This document shows, piece after piece, positions 44,706 through 53,615 of a DNA stretch of 64,000 nucleotides (its first letter is position 1; the number at the start of each line of letters is the position of its first letter). The DNA comes from Hydrogenophaga flava NBRC 102514 (GTDB taxonomy: Bacteria > Pseudomonadota > Gammaproteobacteria > Burkholderiales > Burkholderiaceae_C): NCBI RefSeq assembly GCF_001571145.1, contig NZ_BCTF01000005.1, positions 1 through 64,000 of the forward strand. The letters are read 5' to 3'. A model generated the notes under the pieces. That model made no database searches. It was not told the origin of the DNA and saw nothing but the letters and a program-made list of their open reading frames with translations. The position numbers and the translations under genes were made by a program.

Positions 44706-46181
44706 TCACACACCCCAATGAGGAATGTGGTGCGACCCCATGGACACCGCCACATTCTTGGGCTCAAGGAACACCTCGTAGCTCCAGGTACCGCCCTCGC
44801 GCCCGGTCCCCGATGCCTTGGTGCCACCGAACGGTTGCCGCAGATCCCGCACGTTCTGCGAGTTCACGAAGCACATGCCCGCTTCCACCGTAGCGGCGAC
44901 GCGGTGCGCCTTGCCGATGTTCTCGGTCCAGACATAGCTCGACAGCCCGTACTGGATGTCGTTGGCAATGCGGATCGCGTCCGCCTCGTCCTTGAACGGA
45001 ATCAGGCAGGCGACGGGGCCGAAGATCTCGTCCTGCGCGATCTTCATTCGGTTGTCCACGTCGGCAAACACCGTCGGCCACACGTAGTTGCCAGCCGCCA
45101 CATGCGACGGCAGCTCGGCCGCATAACTCGGCCGGTCCAGCCCGCCGCACAACATCGTCGCGCCTTCCTTCGGCCCCAGATCGATGTAGCTGCGCACCTT
45201 GGCCAGGTGGGCCTTGCTGATCATCGGGCCGATGGTGGTCTTCTCATCCAGCGGGTCGCCCACCACGATGCGCTTGGCGCGCTCGGCGAATTTGGCGGCG
45301 AAGTCGGCGTAGATGCTCTGCTGCACCAGGATGCGCGAGCCGGCGGTGCAGCGCTCGCCGTTGTTGCTGAAGATCATGAAGAGTGCGGCATCGAGCGCGC
45401 GGTCCAGATCGGCGTCGTCGAAGATCACGAACGGGCTCTTGCCGCCCAGCTCCATGCTGAACTTCTTCAGGCCCGCGGTCTTGACGATGCGGTTGCCGGT
45501 GGCGGTGGAGCCGGTGAAGCTGATGGCGCGCACGTCGGGGTGGGCGCACAGCGGCTCGCCCGCTTCCTTGCCGAAGCCGTGCACCACGTTGAGCACACCG
45601 GCCGGGATGCCGGCTTCCAGCGCCAGCTCACCCAGGCGCGCGGCGGTCAGCGGGCTGAGTTCGCTCATCTTCAACACCGCGGTGTTGCCGAAGGCCAGAC
45701 ACGGCGCGACCTTCCAGGTGGCGGTCATGAAGGGCACGTTCCACGGACTGATGAGCGCACACACACCGACCGGGTGGAACAGTGTGTAGTTCAGGTGCGT
45801 GGGCGTGGGGTAGGTGTGGCCGTCGGTGCGGGTGCACATCTCGGCGAAGTAATAGAAGTTGTCCGCCGCGCGCGGGATCAGCTGTTTGCCGGTCTGCGCG
45901 ATCACCTGGCCCGTGTCTTCGGTCTCTGTCTTCGCGATCTCGGGCACGTGTTTCGCGATCAGGTCGCCCAGGGCGCGCACCTTCTTCGCGCGCTCGGTCG
46001 CCGGCAGGCCGGCCCAGGCGGGAAAGGCATCCTTCGCGGCCTGGACCGCGGCGTTGACCTCGGCCTCGGTGCCCGAGGCCACCTCGGCCAGCACGCCCTG
46101 CGTGGCCGGGTTGATCGTTTCAAAGTAGTCGGAGCCGGCAACGGTCTTGCCGTTGATGAGGTGGTCGATGCGTTGCGTCAT
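44706..46181 (-). CDS. hpaE: 5-carboxymethyl-2-hydroxymuconic semialdehyde dehydrogenase
   Basis: A 491-residue NAD-dependent aldehyde dehydrogenase that oxidises the HpaD ring-fission aldehyde to 5-carboxymethyl-2-hydroxymuconate. The base glutamate is in SMELGGKSPFVIF, the nucleophile cysteine in NNGERCTAGSRI and the cofactor motif is SPWNVPF. The start at 46181 overlaps the stop of hpaG2 (ATGA) and gives the normal length; the frame is open upstream but overlaps hpaG2. Confidence 0.93.
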   Translation of the reverse strand: MTQRIDHLINGKTVAGSDYFETINPATQGVLAEVASGTEAEVNAAVQAAKDAFPAWAGLPATERAKKVRALGDLIAKHVPEIAKTETEDTGQVIAQTGKQLIPRAADNFYYFAEMCTRTDGHTYPTPTHLNYTLFHPVGVCALISPWNVPFMTATWKVAPCLAFGNTAVLKMSELSPLTAARLGELALEAGIPAGVLNVVHGFGKEAGEPLCAHPDVRAISFTGSTATGNRIVKTAGLKKFSMELGGKSPFVIFDDADLDRALDAALFMIFSNNGERCTAGSRILVQQSIYADFAAKFAERAKRIVVGDPLDEKTTIGPMISKAHLAKVRSYIDLGPKEGATMLCGGLDRPSYAAELPSHVAAGNYVWPTVFADVDNRMKIAQDEIFGPVACLIPFKDEADAIRIANDIQYGLSSYVWTENIGKAHRVAATVEAGMCFVNSQNVRDLRQPFGGTKASGTGREGGTWSYEVFLEPKNVAVSMGSHHIPHWGV

Positions 46182-46951
46182 GCCTTGCTTTCCGTGGAAA
46201 TTGTGTTGATGAGCGAGCCGATGCCGTCGATCTCGGTGACGACCACGTCGCCGGGCTGGCAGTCGACGACACCGTCGGGCGTGCCGGTGAGGATGAGGTC
46301 GCCCGGCATCAGGGTCATGAAGCCGCTGAAGTAGGCGATGAGCGTGGCGACGTCGAAGATCATGTCTTTCGTGCTGCCCTGCTGCGTGACCTTGCCGTTG
46401 ACCATCGTGCGCAGCGCCAGCGCCTGCGGATCGGGCACATCGGCCGCGTCCACCAGCCAGGGGCCCAGCGGCGTGCAGGTGTCGCGGTTCTTGACCTTGA
46501 GGTTGGGGCGGTACCAGTTCTCCAAGTAGTCGCGGATCGCGTAGTCGTTGGCCACCGTGTAACCGGCCACGTAGCGCAGCGCGTCGGCCTTCTTCACGCG
46601 CTTGGCGGGCTGGCCGATGACCACCGCCAGCTCGCACTCGTAGTGCATGAAGTTCACGCCATCGGGCCGCACGGTGAAGGCCTTGTGCCCCGTCAGCGAG
46701 GCCTCGCCCTTGACGAAGGCCAGCGGTTCTTCGGGCGCCTTGAAGGCGAGTTCCTTGGCGTGGTCGGCGTAGTTCAGGCCCAGGGCCAGCACGGTGCGTG
46801 GGCGGTCCAGCGGCGCGAGCGGGGGCAGCCAGACCACCTCGTCGAAGGACGCGCGGTGGCCTTTGAAGGCGGGCGTGAGCAGTTCGAGCTGGCCGTCTTT
46901 TTCAACGGCGTCGTGGACCGCGCCGGCCCAGGCGATGCGGGCGTGCTTCAT
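46178..46951 (-). CDS. hpaG2: HpaG second half: FAH-family isomerase/decarboxylase
   Basis: A 257-residue fumarylacetoacetate-hydrolase-family protein corresponding to the C-terminal half of E. coli HpaG. Together the halves decarboxylate 5-oxopent-3-ene-1,2,5-tricarboxylate and isomerise the product. Marks: VLALGLNYADHAKELAFK, HYECELAVVIGQPAKRVKK and GDLILTGTPDGV, with the metal-binding glutamates in YECELAVVIG. Overlaps both neighbours by 4 nt. Confidence 0.9.
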   Translation of the reverse strand: MKHARIAWAGAVHDAVEKDGQLELLTPAFKGHRASFDEVVWLPPLAPLDRPRTVLALGLNYADHAKELAFKAPEEPLAFVKGEASLTGHKAFTVRPDGVNFMHYECELAVVIGQPAKRVKKADALRYVAGYTVANDYAIRDYLENWYRPNLKVKNRDTCTPLGPWLVDAADVPDPQALALRTMVNGKVTQQGSTKDMIFDVATLIAYFSGFMTLMPGDLILTGTPDGVVDCQPGDVVVTEIDGIGSLINTISTESKA

Positions 46952-47592
46952 GCGGCCTCCTGCACGAAATGGTTGACCAGCGGAGCAAAGCCGGTGGCGG
47001 TGATCTCGACCGAATCGCCGGCCTTGGCGCGCGGCCGCGTGCCGTCGTCCAGGCAGTCGGTGCCGACCATCAGCACATCGCCCGGCCGCATCGACTGGAA
47101 GGCGTTGACGTCGGCCCACAGCGTGGCGGCGTCGCGCACCAGGTCGGCCAGGGCGGTGCGCTGGCGCATCACGCCGTCCACGCGCAGTTCCAGCACCAGC
47201 GAGGCGAGTTCGGCTAACGAGTTCACCGGCCGCACCGCATCGCCCACGCCGAGGAAGCCGTCCACGCAGCGGAACTTCACCGGCGGGCGGTAGTAGCTCT
47301 CGTGCGGAATCGCCACGTCGTTGAGCAGCACGGCGCCGGCCACGCGGCCGCCCTCGCCCGCCACCAGCCCCAGGCTGGCGGCCACCTCGATCTCGGCCAC
47401 GCCCTTGGGCAGGGTGATGGCCTGGCCGCTGCGGGTGAAGGTGTTGGCGGTCTTGATGTAGAGCACCGGCGCATTCGGCGGCGCCTTGTAGGGCGCTTCG
47501 TGCATGCGCGGCGCCCACAGCGCGTGTTCGCGCTGGTAGTTCAGCAGCGTGCCGTAGACGGTGCCGCCGGGAAGGTAGGGGTTCGTTTTCAT
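46948..47592 (-). CDS. hpaG1: HpaG first half: FAH-family decarboxylase subunit
   Basis: A 214-residue FAH-family protein corresponding to the N-terminal half of the fused E. coli HpaG. It begins MKTNPYLPGGTVYGTLLNYQ and shows LYIKTANTFTRSGQAITLPKGVAEIEVAASLGLV and GDVLMVGTDCLDDGTRPRAKAGD. In this organism the enzyme is split into two translationally coupled genes. It is 7 nt downstream of hpaR. Confidence 0.88.
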   Translation of the reverse strand: MKTNPYLPGGTVYGTLLNYQREHALWAPRMHEAPYKAPPNAPVLYIKTANTFTRSGQAITLPKGVAEIEVAASLGLVAGEGGRVAGAVLLNDVAIPHESYYRPPVKFRCVDGFLGVGDAVRPVNSLAELASLVLELRVDGVMRQRTALADLVRDAATLWADVNAFQSMRPGDVLMVGTDCLDDGTRPRAKAGDSVEITATGFAPLVNHFVQEAA

Positions 47593-47599
47593 GGGGGTG

Positions 47600-48088
47600 T
47601 CATTCCTCGATGTCGTCGACCTCGACGCCGCCGGGCGCTTCGAGCGCGATCACGTTGTCCAGCAGGTCGTAGAGCTGCGCGAGCCGGTCGGAGCCCAGCT
47701 GCGCTTCCATCCACTGGTAATGCGACTCGATGGTCTGCGACAGCTTGCGCACCAGCTTCAGGCCGGCGGGCGTGGCGCGCACCACGGTGCGCCGCGCGTC
47801 CTGCGGGCAGCGGTTGCGGGTGATCAGGCCGTCGCGCTCCATGCGGTTGAGCACGCCGGTCAGGCTGGGGCCGAGCAGCAACGCATCGCGCGCCACGCGG
47901 CCGGTCTCCACACCCGCCGGGTCGCGGGCGTGTTCGCCCAGCACGCGCAGCACGCGCCACTGCTGGTCCGACAGGCCGTGCTCGCGCAGGCTGGGCCGGG
48001 TGTGCTGCATCACCGCCTCACGCGCCTCCAGCAGCAGGCGCGGCAGGTTGCGGTGAACAAAAGAAGGGGAGCTGTCGTCGATGGCCAT
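47600..48088 (-). CDS. hpaR: HpaR-type MarR-family repressor
   Basis: A 162-residue MarR-family regulator with a winged helix (RVARDALLLGPSLTGVLNRMERDGLITRNRCPQDARRTVVRATPAG). By position at the head of the hpa operon and by length it is HpaR, which represses homoprotocatechuate genes until 4-hydroxyphenylacetate or homoprotocatechuate binds. A palindrome at 48104-48119, 15 nt upstream of the start codon, is the likely operator. It is divergent from the nitronate monooxygenase gene. Confidence 0.88.
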   Translation of the reverse strand: MAIDDSSPSFVHRNLPRLLLEAREAVMQHTRPSLREHGLSDQQWRVLRVLGEHARDPAGVETGRVARDALLLGPSLTGVLNRMERDGLITRNRCPQDARRTVVRATPAGLKLVRKLSQTIESHYQWMEAQLGSDRLAQLYDLLDNVIALEAPGGVEVDDIEE

Positions 48089-48103
48089 GGTTCTGTGCAA
48101 TTT

Positions 48104-48119
48104 ATTTAATATGTTAAAT
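48104..48119. promoter_or_regulatory. AT-rich operator palindrome of hpaR
   Basis: ATTTAATATGTTAAAT has perfect 6-bp arms (ATTTAA/TTAAAT) around 4 nt. It stands out as AT-rich in a GC-rich region, lies just upstream of hpaR and is of the size bound by MarR dimers. Confidence 0.6.
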
Positions 48120-48184
48120 GTTTTCCCAACTATCACCAAACAGGGGTTAACCCTTGTCCCCAGGGACCGGCCGACAATTGCGGC

Positions 48185-49228
48185 ATGAACACGCTCGCCC
48201 AACGCCTGAACGTCGATCGCCTGCTGCTGCAGGCGCCCATGGCCGGCTCGCAGGGCTCGGCCCTGGCGCTGGCGGTCTGCGGGGCCGGCGGCATCGGCGC
48301 CCTGCCCGCCGCCATGCTCACGCCCGAGGCCCTGGCCCAGGAACTCACCACGCTCACGCAAGGCACCGGCGGACCGTGGAACCTCAACTTCTTCTGCCAA
48401 ACGGCACCCGTGCCCGACGCCGCGCGCGAAGCCCGCTGGCGCGAGGCGCTGGCGCCGTACTACGCCGAGCTGGGCCTGGACATCGCGGCCGTGCCGGCCG
48501 GCGCGGGGCGTGTGCCCTTCAGCCACGCGGTGGCCGACCTGGTGGAGCCGTTCCGCCCGCCCATCGTGAGCTTCCACTTCGGCCTGCCCGCGCCCGACCT
48601 GCTGGCGCGTGTGAAGGGCTGGGGCAGCATGGTGCTGTCGTCGGCAACGACGGTGGACGAGGCGCTGTGGCTCGAAGCCCAGGGCGTGGACGCCGTGATC
48701 GCGCAGGGTGTCGAGGCCGGCGGCCACCGCGGCATGTTCCTCACCGAGGACCTCACGACGCAGGTCGGCACCTTCGCCCTGCTGCCGCAGATCGTGGCCG
48801 CGGTGAAGGTCCCGGTGATCGCGGCCGGCGGCATCGCCGACGTGGCGGGCGTGCGGGCCGCATTGACGCTCGGCGCCTCGGGCGTGCAGGTGGGCACGGC
48901 CTACCTGTGCAGCAACGAGGCCACCACCTCGGCCCTGCACCGCGCCGCGCTGCAGAGCGAGGCGGCGCGCCACACGCAGCTCACCACCCTGTTCACCGGC
49001 CGGCCGGCGCGCGGCATCCCCAACCGCGTGATGCGCGAGCTCGGCCCGCTGAACCCGGCCGCGCCCGCCTTCCCCACCGCCACCGCAGCCATCGCGCCGC
49101 TGCGCGCGCACTGGGAGAAGCAGGGCAGCGGCGACTTCTCGCCGCTATGGAGCGGGCAGAACGCCAGCGGCTGCCGCAGCGCACCGGCCGCGGACATCAC
49201 GGCCGCGCTGCTCCAGGGGTTTGCCTAG
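48185..49228 (+). CDS. Nitronate monooxygenase-family flavoprotein
   Basis: A 347-residue FMN-dependent TIM-barrel protein of the nitronate monooxygenase/2-nitropropane dioxygenase family, which oxidises alkyl nitronates such as propionate 3-nitronate. Marks: QAPMAGSQGSALALAVCGAGGIG, the catalytic histidine in GVEAGGHRGMF, and the FMN-binding PVIAAGGIADVAGVRAALTLGASGVQVGT-type segment. It is divergent from hpaR. Its stop overlaps that of the convergent J-domain gene by 4 nt. Confidence 0.88.
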   Translation: MNTLAQRLNVDRLLLQAPMAGSQGSALALAVCGAGGIGALPAAMLTPEALAQELTTLTQGTGGPWNLNFFCQTAPVPDAAREARWREALAPYYAELGLDIAAVPAGAGRVPFSHAVADLVEPFRPPIVSFHFGLPAPDLLARVKGWGSMVLSSATTVDEALWLEAQGVDAVIAQGVEAGGHRGMFLTEDLTTQVGTFALLPQIVAAVKVPVIAAGGIADVAGVRAALTLGASGVQVGTAYLCSNEATTSALHRAALQSEAARHTQLTTLFTGRPARGIPNRVMRELGPLNPAAPAFPTATAAIAPLRAHWEKQGSGDFSPLWSGQNASGCRSAPAADITAALLQGFA

Positions 49229-50385
49229 ACCCAGCCGGGGTCCCCGTCGCCAGGGCGCGGCGTTTCGCGCAGGCGGTTGAGCCAGCGCTTGAGACCGGCC
49301 GGCTCCTGCACCTGGGCCAGGTCCTGCGCCAGCCGGGCCACCGCCGCCTCCAGCACGCCCACCTGGTTCAGCAGCTGCTGCCTGAGCGTGTTCGGGTTGG
49401 CCACCTGGCCCGGCGGCAGCTCGAACTCGGCGGCCAGCTGCCCTTGACGGGCGGCGCGCTCGCGTTCCAGCCCGGCCACCTGCTGCTTGAGCAACAGCGT
49501 CAGCGCGGCCAGCCGGTCGTCCGCCAGGCGCGAGACCGCGGCCGGGTCGGCCAGCTCGGCGCGCAGCTGGATCTGCATCAGCGTCACCAGGTCCTTGCGG
49601 GCGTAGGCGGTGTTGGCCTCGCTCATCAGCGCGGTCTTGCGCTGGCGCTCGGTTTCGTCGGGCTCGCGGTCGGGGTGCAGGGCGCTGGCCAGCTGGCGGA
49701 ACAGGGTGCGCAGCTGGGTCTCGGCGTCGGCCGCCTGCGCTTCGGCCTGCTGCGTGCCCGGCTGTTTGCGCGCCTTGCGGGCTTGTGCCCTGGCCTGGCG
49801 GCGCGCCTGCTCTTCGTCGCGCGCCTCGCGCAGCCGCGCCATGCCGGCGCGCACCAGCTCGTCCATGGACAGGTCCTCATCGTCACCGGCCAGCGGCTCG
49901 CCCAGCGCGGCCTCCAGACGGGCGCGCATCGCGTCGGCCGCGGCCTGCTTCTTCTGCGCCAGGCTCTGGCGGCTGTGCCGGTCGTGCAGGGCCACCATGT
50001 CGGCCTCGCCTTCGTCCGCCAGGGTTTGCGCCAGCGCGCACAGCGCCTCGGTGGCCGTCTCCTGCTGCAGGCGGCTCAGCGCCTTGCCCTGCAGGTGCCC
50101 CTCCAGCGCCAGGGCCAGGGCGCGCATTCGCTCGCGCCGCTGCCGCTGAAGGGGTGAGAGCCAGCGGTGCCGCTCGGCCCGGTGTTCCTGACCCAGCGCG
50201 TCGAGTTCGTCCAGTTGCGCACGCAGCTTGTCGACGCGGCTCAGCTGCAGGTTGAAGGCGCGGGCCGCGGCCGACAGCGGCTGCTCATCCGGCGCCAGCG
50301 CCTGCAGGGCGGTGGCGGGGACGATGCGGTGCGAGGAAGAAGGGGAACGGGTGGCGGACACGGCGGCGGGCGAAGGACCGGGCAT
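49225..50385 (-). CDS. Coiled-coil protein with a J-domain-like segment
   Basis: A 386-residue highly charged, Ala/Arg/Gln-rich protein. Long coiled-coil helices flank a J-domain-like stretch near residues 225-270 (LFRQLASALHPDREPDETERQRKTALMSEANTAY) with the HPD motif at 237-239. J domains stimulate DnaK-type chaperones, so it may recruit DnaK to a target. The start at 50385 is preferred over 50445 because the earlier region overlaps the radA promoter side. It is divergent from radA. Confidence 0.7.
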   Translation of the reverse strand: MPGPSPAAVSATRSPSSSHRIVPATALQALAPDEQPLSAAARAFNLQLSRVDKLRAQLDELDALGQEHRAERHRWLSPLQRQRRERMRALALALEGHLQGKALSRLQQETATEALCALAQTLADEGEADMVALHDRHSRQSLAQKKQAAADAMRARLEAALGEPLAGDDEDLSMDELVRAGMARLREARDEEQARRQARAQARKARKQPGTQQAEAQAADAETQLRTLFRQLASALHPDREPDETERQRKTALMSEANTAYARKDLVTLMQIQLRAELADPAAVSRLADDRLAALTLLLKQQVAGLERERAARQGQLAAEFELPPGQVANPNTLRQQLLNQVGVLEAAVARLAQDLAQVQEPAGLKRWLNRLRETPRPGDGDPGWV

Positions 50386-50424
50386 GGACCGGCCCGTCGG
50401 GGTGTCGACTATATTGCCGGCCAC

Positions 50425-51801
50425 ATGGCCAAAGAAAAGACCCAATACACCTGCAACGAATGTGGCGGCACCAGCCCGCGCTGGCTGGGCAAGTGCCCGA
50501 GCTGCGGCGCCTGGAACACGCTGGTGGAATCGGTCGCCGAGAGCGCCGGCGCCGGCAAGAACCGCTTCGCCTCGCTGGCGCCGGCCAGCGCGGTCGCCAC
50601 CCTGGCCGACATCGAAGCCACCGACGTGGCGCGCTCGCCCACCGGCATCGGCGAACTCGACCGCGTGCTGGGCGGCGGCGTGGTCGAAGGCGGTGTGGTG
50701 CTGATCGGCGGTGACCCCGGCATCGGCAAGTCCACCCTGCTGCTGCAGGCGCTGGATGCGCTGCAGCGCGCGAATCAGAAAACGCTCTACGTCACGGGCG
50801 AAGAGTCGGGTGCCCAGGTCGCGCTGCGCTCACGCCGGCTCGGGCTCGACGGTTCGCAGGTCCAGGTGCTGGCCGAGATCCAGCTGGAGAAGATCCTGGC
50901 CACGCTGTCGGCGCACAAGCCGGCCATCGCGGTGATCGACTCGATCCAGACCGTGTATTCCGAGCAGCTGACCAGCGCGCCGGGTTCGGTGGCGCAGGTG
51001 CGCGAATGCGCGGCCCACCTCACACGCGCGGCCAAGGCCAGCGGCACGGCCATCGTGCTGGTGGGCCACGTGACCAAGGAAGGCGCCCTGGCCGGCCCGC
51101 GCGTGCTGGAGCACATGGTGGACACCGTGCTGTATTTCGAGGGCGACACACACAGCAGCTTCCGCCTGATCCGCGCCATCAAGAACCGCTTTGGCGCGGT
51201 CAACGAGATCGGCGTCTTCGCCATGACTGAAAAGGGCCTCAAGGGCGTGAGCAACCCCAGCGCCATCTTCCTCAGCCAGCACAGCGAGCCGGTGCCCGGC
51301 AGCTGCGTGATGGTGACGCTGGAGGGCACACGGCCCATGTTGGTGGAGATCCAGGCCCTGGTGGACAGCGGCGGCCCCTCGCCACGGCGCCTGTCCGTCG
51401 GCCTGGACCGCGACCGCCTCGCCATGCTGCTGGCCGTGCTGCACCGCCACGCGGGCGTGGCCTGCATGGACCAGGACGTGTTCGTCAACGCGGTCGGCGG
51501 CGTGCGCATCAGCGAGCCCGCGGCCGACCTGGCCGTGATGCTGGCAATCACCAGCAGCCTGCGCGGCCGCGCCCTGCCCAAGGGCTTCATCGCCTTCGGC
51601 GAGGTGGGTCTGGCGGGTGAGGTGCGCCCGGCCCCGCGCGGCCAGGAGCGCCTGAAGGAAGCGGCCAAGCTGGGCTTCTCCGTCGCGGTGGTGCCCAAGG
51701 CTAATGCGCCCAAGAAGAACGACAAGGCCTTCGAGGGTCTGACCATCCACGGCGTGGACCGCATAGAAGAGGCCATGGAACTGGCGCGGAGTTTGGCTTG
51801 A
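50425..51801 (+). CDS. radA: DNA repair ATPase RadA
   Basis: A 458-residue RecA-like helicase that promotes branch migration in recombinational repair. The N-terminal zinc finger uses Cys10, Cys13, Cys24 and Cys27. Walker A is GGDPGIGKST, the RadA-specific KNRFG motif is present (IRAIKNRFGAVNE), and the C-terminal Lon-protease-like domain lacks a protease active site. It begins 39 nt from the divergent J-domain gene. Confidence 0.96.
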   Translation: MAKEKTQYTCNECGGTSPRWLGKCPSCGAWNTLVESVAESAGAGKNRFASLAPASAVATLADIEATDVARSPTGIGELDRVLGGGVVEGGVVLIGGDPGIGKSTLLLQALDALQRANQKTLYVTGEESGAQVALRSRRLGLDGSQVQVLAEIQLEKILATLSAHKPAIAVIDSIQTVYSEQLTSAPGSVAQVRECAAHLTRAAKASGTAIVLVGHVTKEGALAGPRVLEHMVDTVLYFEGDTHSSFRLIRAIKNRFGAVNEIGVFAMTEKGLKGVSNPSAIFLSQHSEPVPGSCVMVTLEGTRPMLVEIQALVDSGGPSPRRLSVGLDRDRLAMLLAVLHRHAGVACMDQDVFVNAVGGVRISEPAADLAVMLAITSSLRGRALPKGFIAFGEVGLAGEVRPAPRGQERLKEAAKLGFSVAVVPKANAPKKNDKAFEGLTIHGVDRIEEAMELARSLA

Positions 51802-51890
51802 CCCCCCGCGCCGCCTTCGGCGTCACCCCCCTGCCAGGGGGGCGATGCCAGGGGCCCGGCAGAGCCGGTTCCACGGCATCTCTGGACGAA
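51802..51890 (+). repeat. GC-rich multi-hairpin intergenic repeat, copy 3
   Basis: Directly after radA: a CGCCGCCTTCGGCG hairpin, then CCCCCCTGCCAGGGGGG, then GGCCCGGCAGAGCCGG and a GGCATCTCTGG tail. Element order matches the copies at 13982 and 23357. The middle stem is the strongest and could end radA transcription without a T-run. Confidence 0.6.
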
Positions 51891-51958
51891 GCCCTCGCGC
51901 CACAACCATACGTACAAACCGCCACCGAAACTGACTGCCCACTGCGGACAATTCCTGC

Positions 51959-52357
51959 ATGAACTTCCAGCGCATCGCCGTCCCCCTGCTTGTCATCGGT
52001 CTGCTCGTCTTTGCCGGGCGCCAGTACGGCTGGGCGGGTGTGGCCGCCGTGGGCGGGGGCCTGGTGATGTGGCTGCTGCTGCACTGGACGCGGATGATGA
52101 CGGTGATGAAGCGAGCCGCCCACCGGCCCATCGGCTGGGTCGCCAGTGCGGTCATGCTCAACGCCAAGCTCAAGCCGGGTGTGAACCTGATGCACGTGAT
52201 CGCCATGACCCGTTCGCTGGGCGAGCGCCTCAGTGCCGAGGGCGAACAGCCCGAGCGCTACCGCTGGACCGACAACGGCGGATCCACCGTCACCGTCACC
52301 CTGCAGGGTGGCCGCGTGACCGTCTGGGAACTGCAGCGCCCGCCGGCCGAAGGCTGA
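51959..52357 (+). CDS. Hypothetical small membrane protein
   Basis: A 132-residue protein with two N-terminal membrane spans (IAVPLLVIGLLVFAGRQYGW; GVAAVGGGLVMWLLLHWTRM) and a soluble C-terminal half (TVTVTLQGGRVTVWELQRPP) of beta character. I do not recognise a function. It stands alone between radA and ilvE on the same strand. No signal beyond the membrane spans is visible. Confidence 0.7.
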   Translation: MNFQRIAVPLLVIGLLVFAGRQYGWAGVAAVGGGLVMWLLLHWTRMMTVMKRAAHRPIGWVASAVMLNAKLKPGVNLMHVIAMTRSLGERLSAEGEQPERYRWTDNGGSTVTVTLQGGRVTVWELQRPPAEG

Positions 52358-52451
52358 AAGCACCCGCCTCGGGGCCTGGGGCGGGCACCTAAAATGCGTG
52401 TTTCTGCGGCGCAAGACCGCGCTTGAGACACCCATTTTCAAAGGACCCCGC

Positions 52452-53393
52452 ATGAGCCCCGTGATTCCCTCGATGTCCGACCGCGACGGCAAGATCTGGA
52501 TGGACGGCCAGATGGTGGACTGGCGCGACGCCAAGATCCACGTGCTGACCCACACACTGCACTACGGCTGCGGCGCCTTCGAGGGCGTGCGCGCCTACAA
52601 GACGGCCGACGGCAGCACCGCCATCTTCCGCCTGGAAGAACACACCGACCGCCTGTTCAACAGCGCCAAGATCCTGCGCATGGCCATCCCCTTCACCAAG
52701 GAACAGGTGAACGAGGCCCAGAAGGCCGTGGTGCGCGAGAACAAGCTGGAGAGCTGCTACCTGCGCCCGCTGACCTGGATCGGTGACAAGAAGCTGGGCG
52801 TGTCCCCCAAGGGCAACACCATCCACCTGATGGTCGCGGCCTGGGCATGGGGCGCCTACCTGGGTGAAGAGGGTCTGAAACGCGGCATCCGCGTCAAGAC
52901 CAGCAGCTACACCCGCCACCACGTCAACATCACCATGACGCAGGCCAAGGCGGTGAGCAACTACACCAACTCCATCCTGGCCAACATGGAAGTGACCGAC
53001 GAGGGTTACGACGAGGCCCTGCTGCTGGACAGCTCGGGCTTCGTGTCCGAAGGCGCGGGCGAGAACATCTTCGTGGTCAAGAACGGCGTCATCTACACGC
53101 CCGACCTGTCGGCCGGCGCCCTGAACGGCATCACCCGCAACACCGTGTTCCACATCGCCAAGGACCTGGGCCTGGAGATCGTGCAGAAGCGCATCACCCG
53201 CGACGAGGTCTACATCGCCGACGAGGCCTTCTTCACCGGCACCGCCGCCGAAGTGACCCCGATCCGCGAGCTCGACCGCATCACCCTGGGTGAAGGCAGC
53301 CGCGGTCCGATCACCGAGAAAATCCAGAGCGCCTTCTTCGACATCGTCGGCGGCCGCAATCCCAAGTACGCGCACTGGCTGACAAAGGTCTGA
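52452..53393 (+). CDS. ilvE: Branched-chain amino acid aminotransferase
   Basis: A 313-residue fold-type IV PLP transaminase that makes or degrades valine, leucine and isoleucine with glutamate/2-oxoglutarate. The PLP lysine is Lys166 (TQAKAVSNYTNS); HTLHYGCGAFEGVRAY and SSGFVSEGAGENIFVVKNG are class-IV signatures. It begins a three-gene group with the zinc-finger and glycosyltransferase genes. Confidence 0.94.
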   Translation: MSPVIPSMSDRDGKIWMDGQMVDWRDAKIHVLTHTLHYGCGAFEGVRAYKTADGSTAIFRLEEHTDRLFNSAKILRMAIPFTKEQVNEAQKAVVRENKLESCYLRPLTWIGDKKLGVSPKGNTIHLMVAAWAWGAYLGEEGLKRGIRVKTSSYTRHHVNITMTQAKAVSNYTNSILANMEVTDEGYDEALLLDSSGFVSEGAGENIFVVKNGVIYTPDLSAGALNGITRNTVFHIAKDLGLEIVQKRITRDEVYIADEAFFTGTAAEVTPIRELDRITLGEGSRGPITEKIQSAFFDIVGGRNPKYAHWLTKV

Positions 53394-53403
53394 GGAACAT
53401 TCC

Positions 53404-53613
53404 ATGAGCACTTCTTCCAAGATCGAACTGGCCGCCAAGGACCTGAACCCGCAGGGCGGGGTGTTCTGCCCCAACCCCAAGGCCGACATGAAGCTCTGGA
53501 ACAGCCACCCCAAGGTGTTCCTGGACGTGGCCCGTACGGGCCAGGCCCGCTGCCCCTACTGCGGCACGGTGTACGCCCTCAAGGCCGGCGAAGTGGTGGC
53601 GCACGGTCACTGA
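53404..53613 (+). CDS. zf-CHCC zinc-finger protein
   Basis: A 69-residue protein with the CHCC zinc-finger pattern: Cys in GGVFCPNPKADM, His in LWNSHPKVFLDV and the pair in RCPYCGTVY. The family includes the NDUFS6-like zinc subunit fold of complex I, but the bacterial free-standing forms have no assigned role. It lies 10 nt after ilvE and 2 nt before the glycosyltransferase gene. Confidence 0.85.
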   Translation: MSTSSKIELAAKDLNPQGGVFCPNPKADMKLWNSHPKVFLDVARTGQARCPYCGTVYALKAGEVVAHGH

Positions 53614-53615
53614 AC

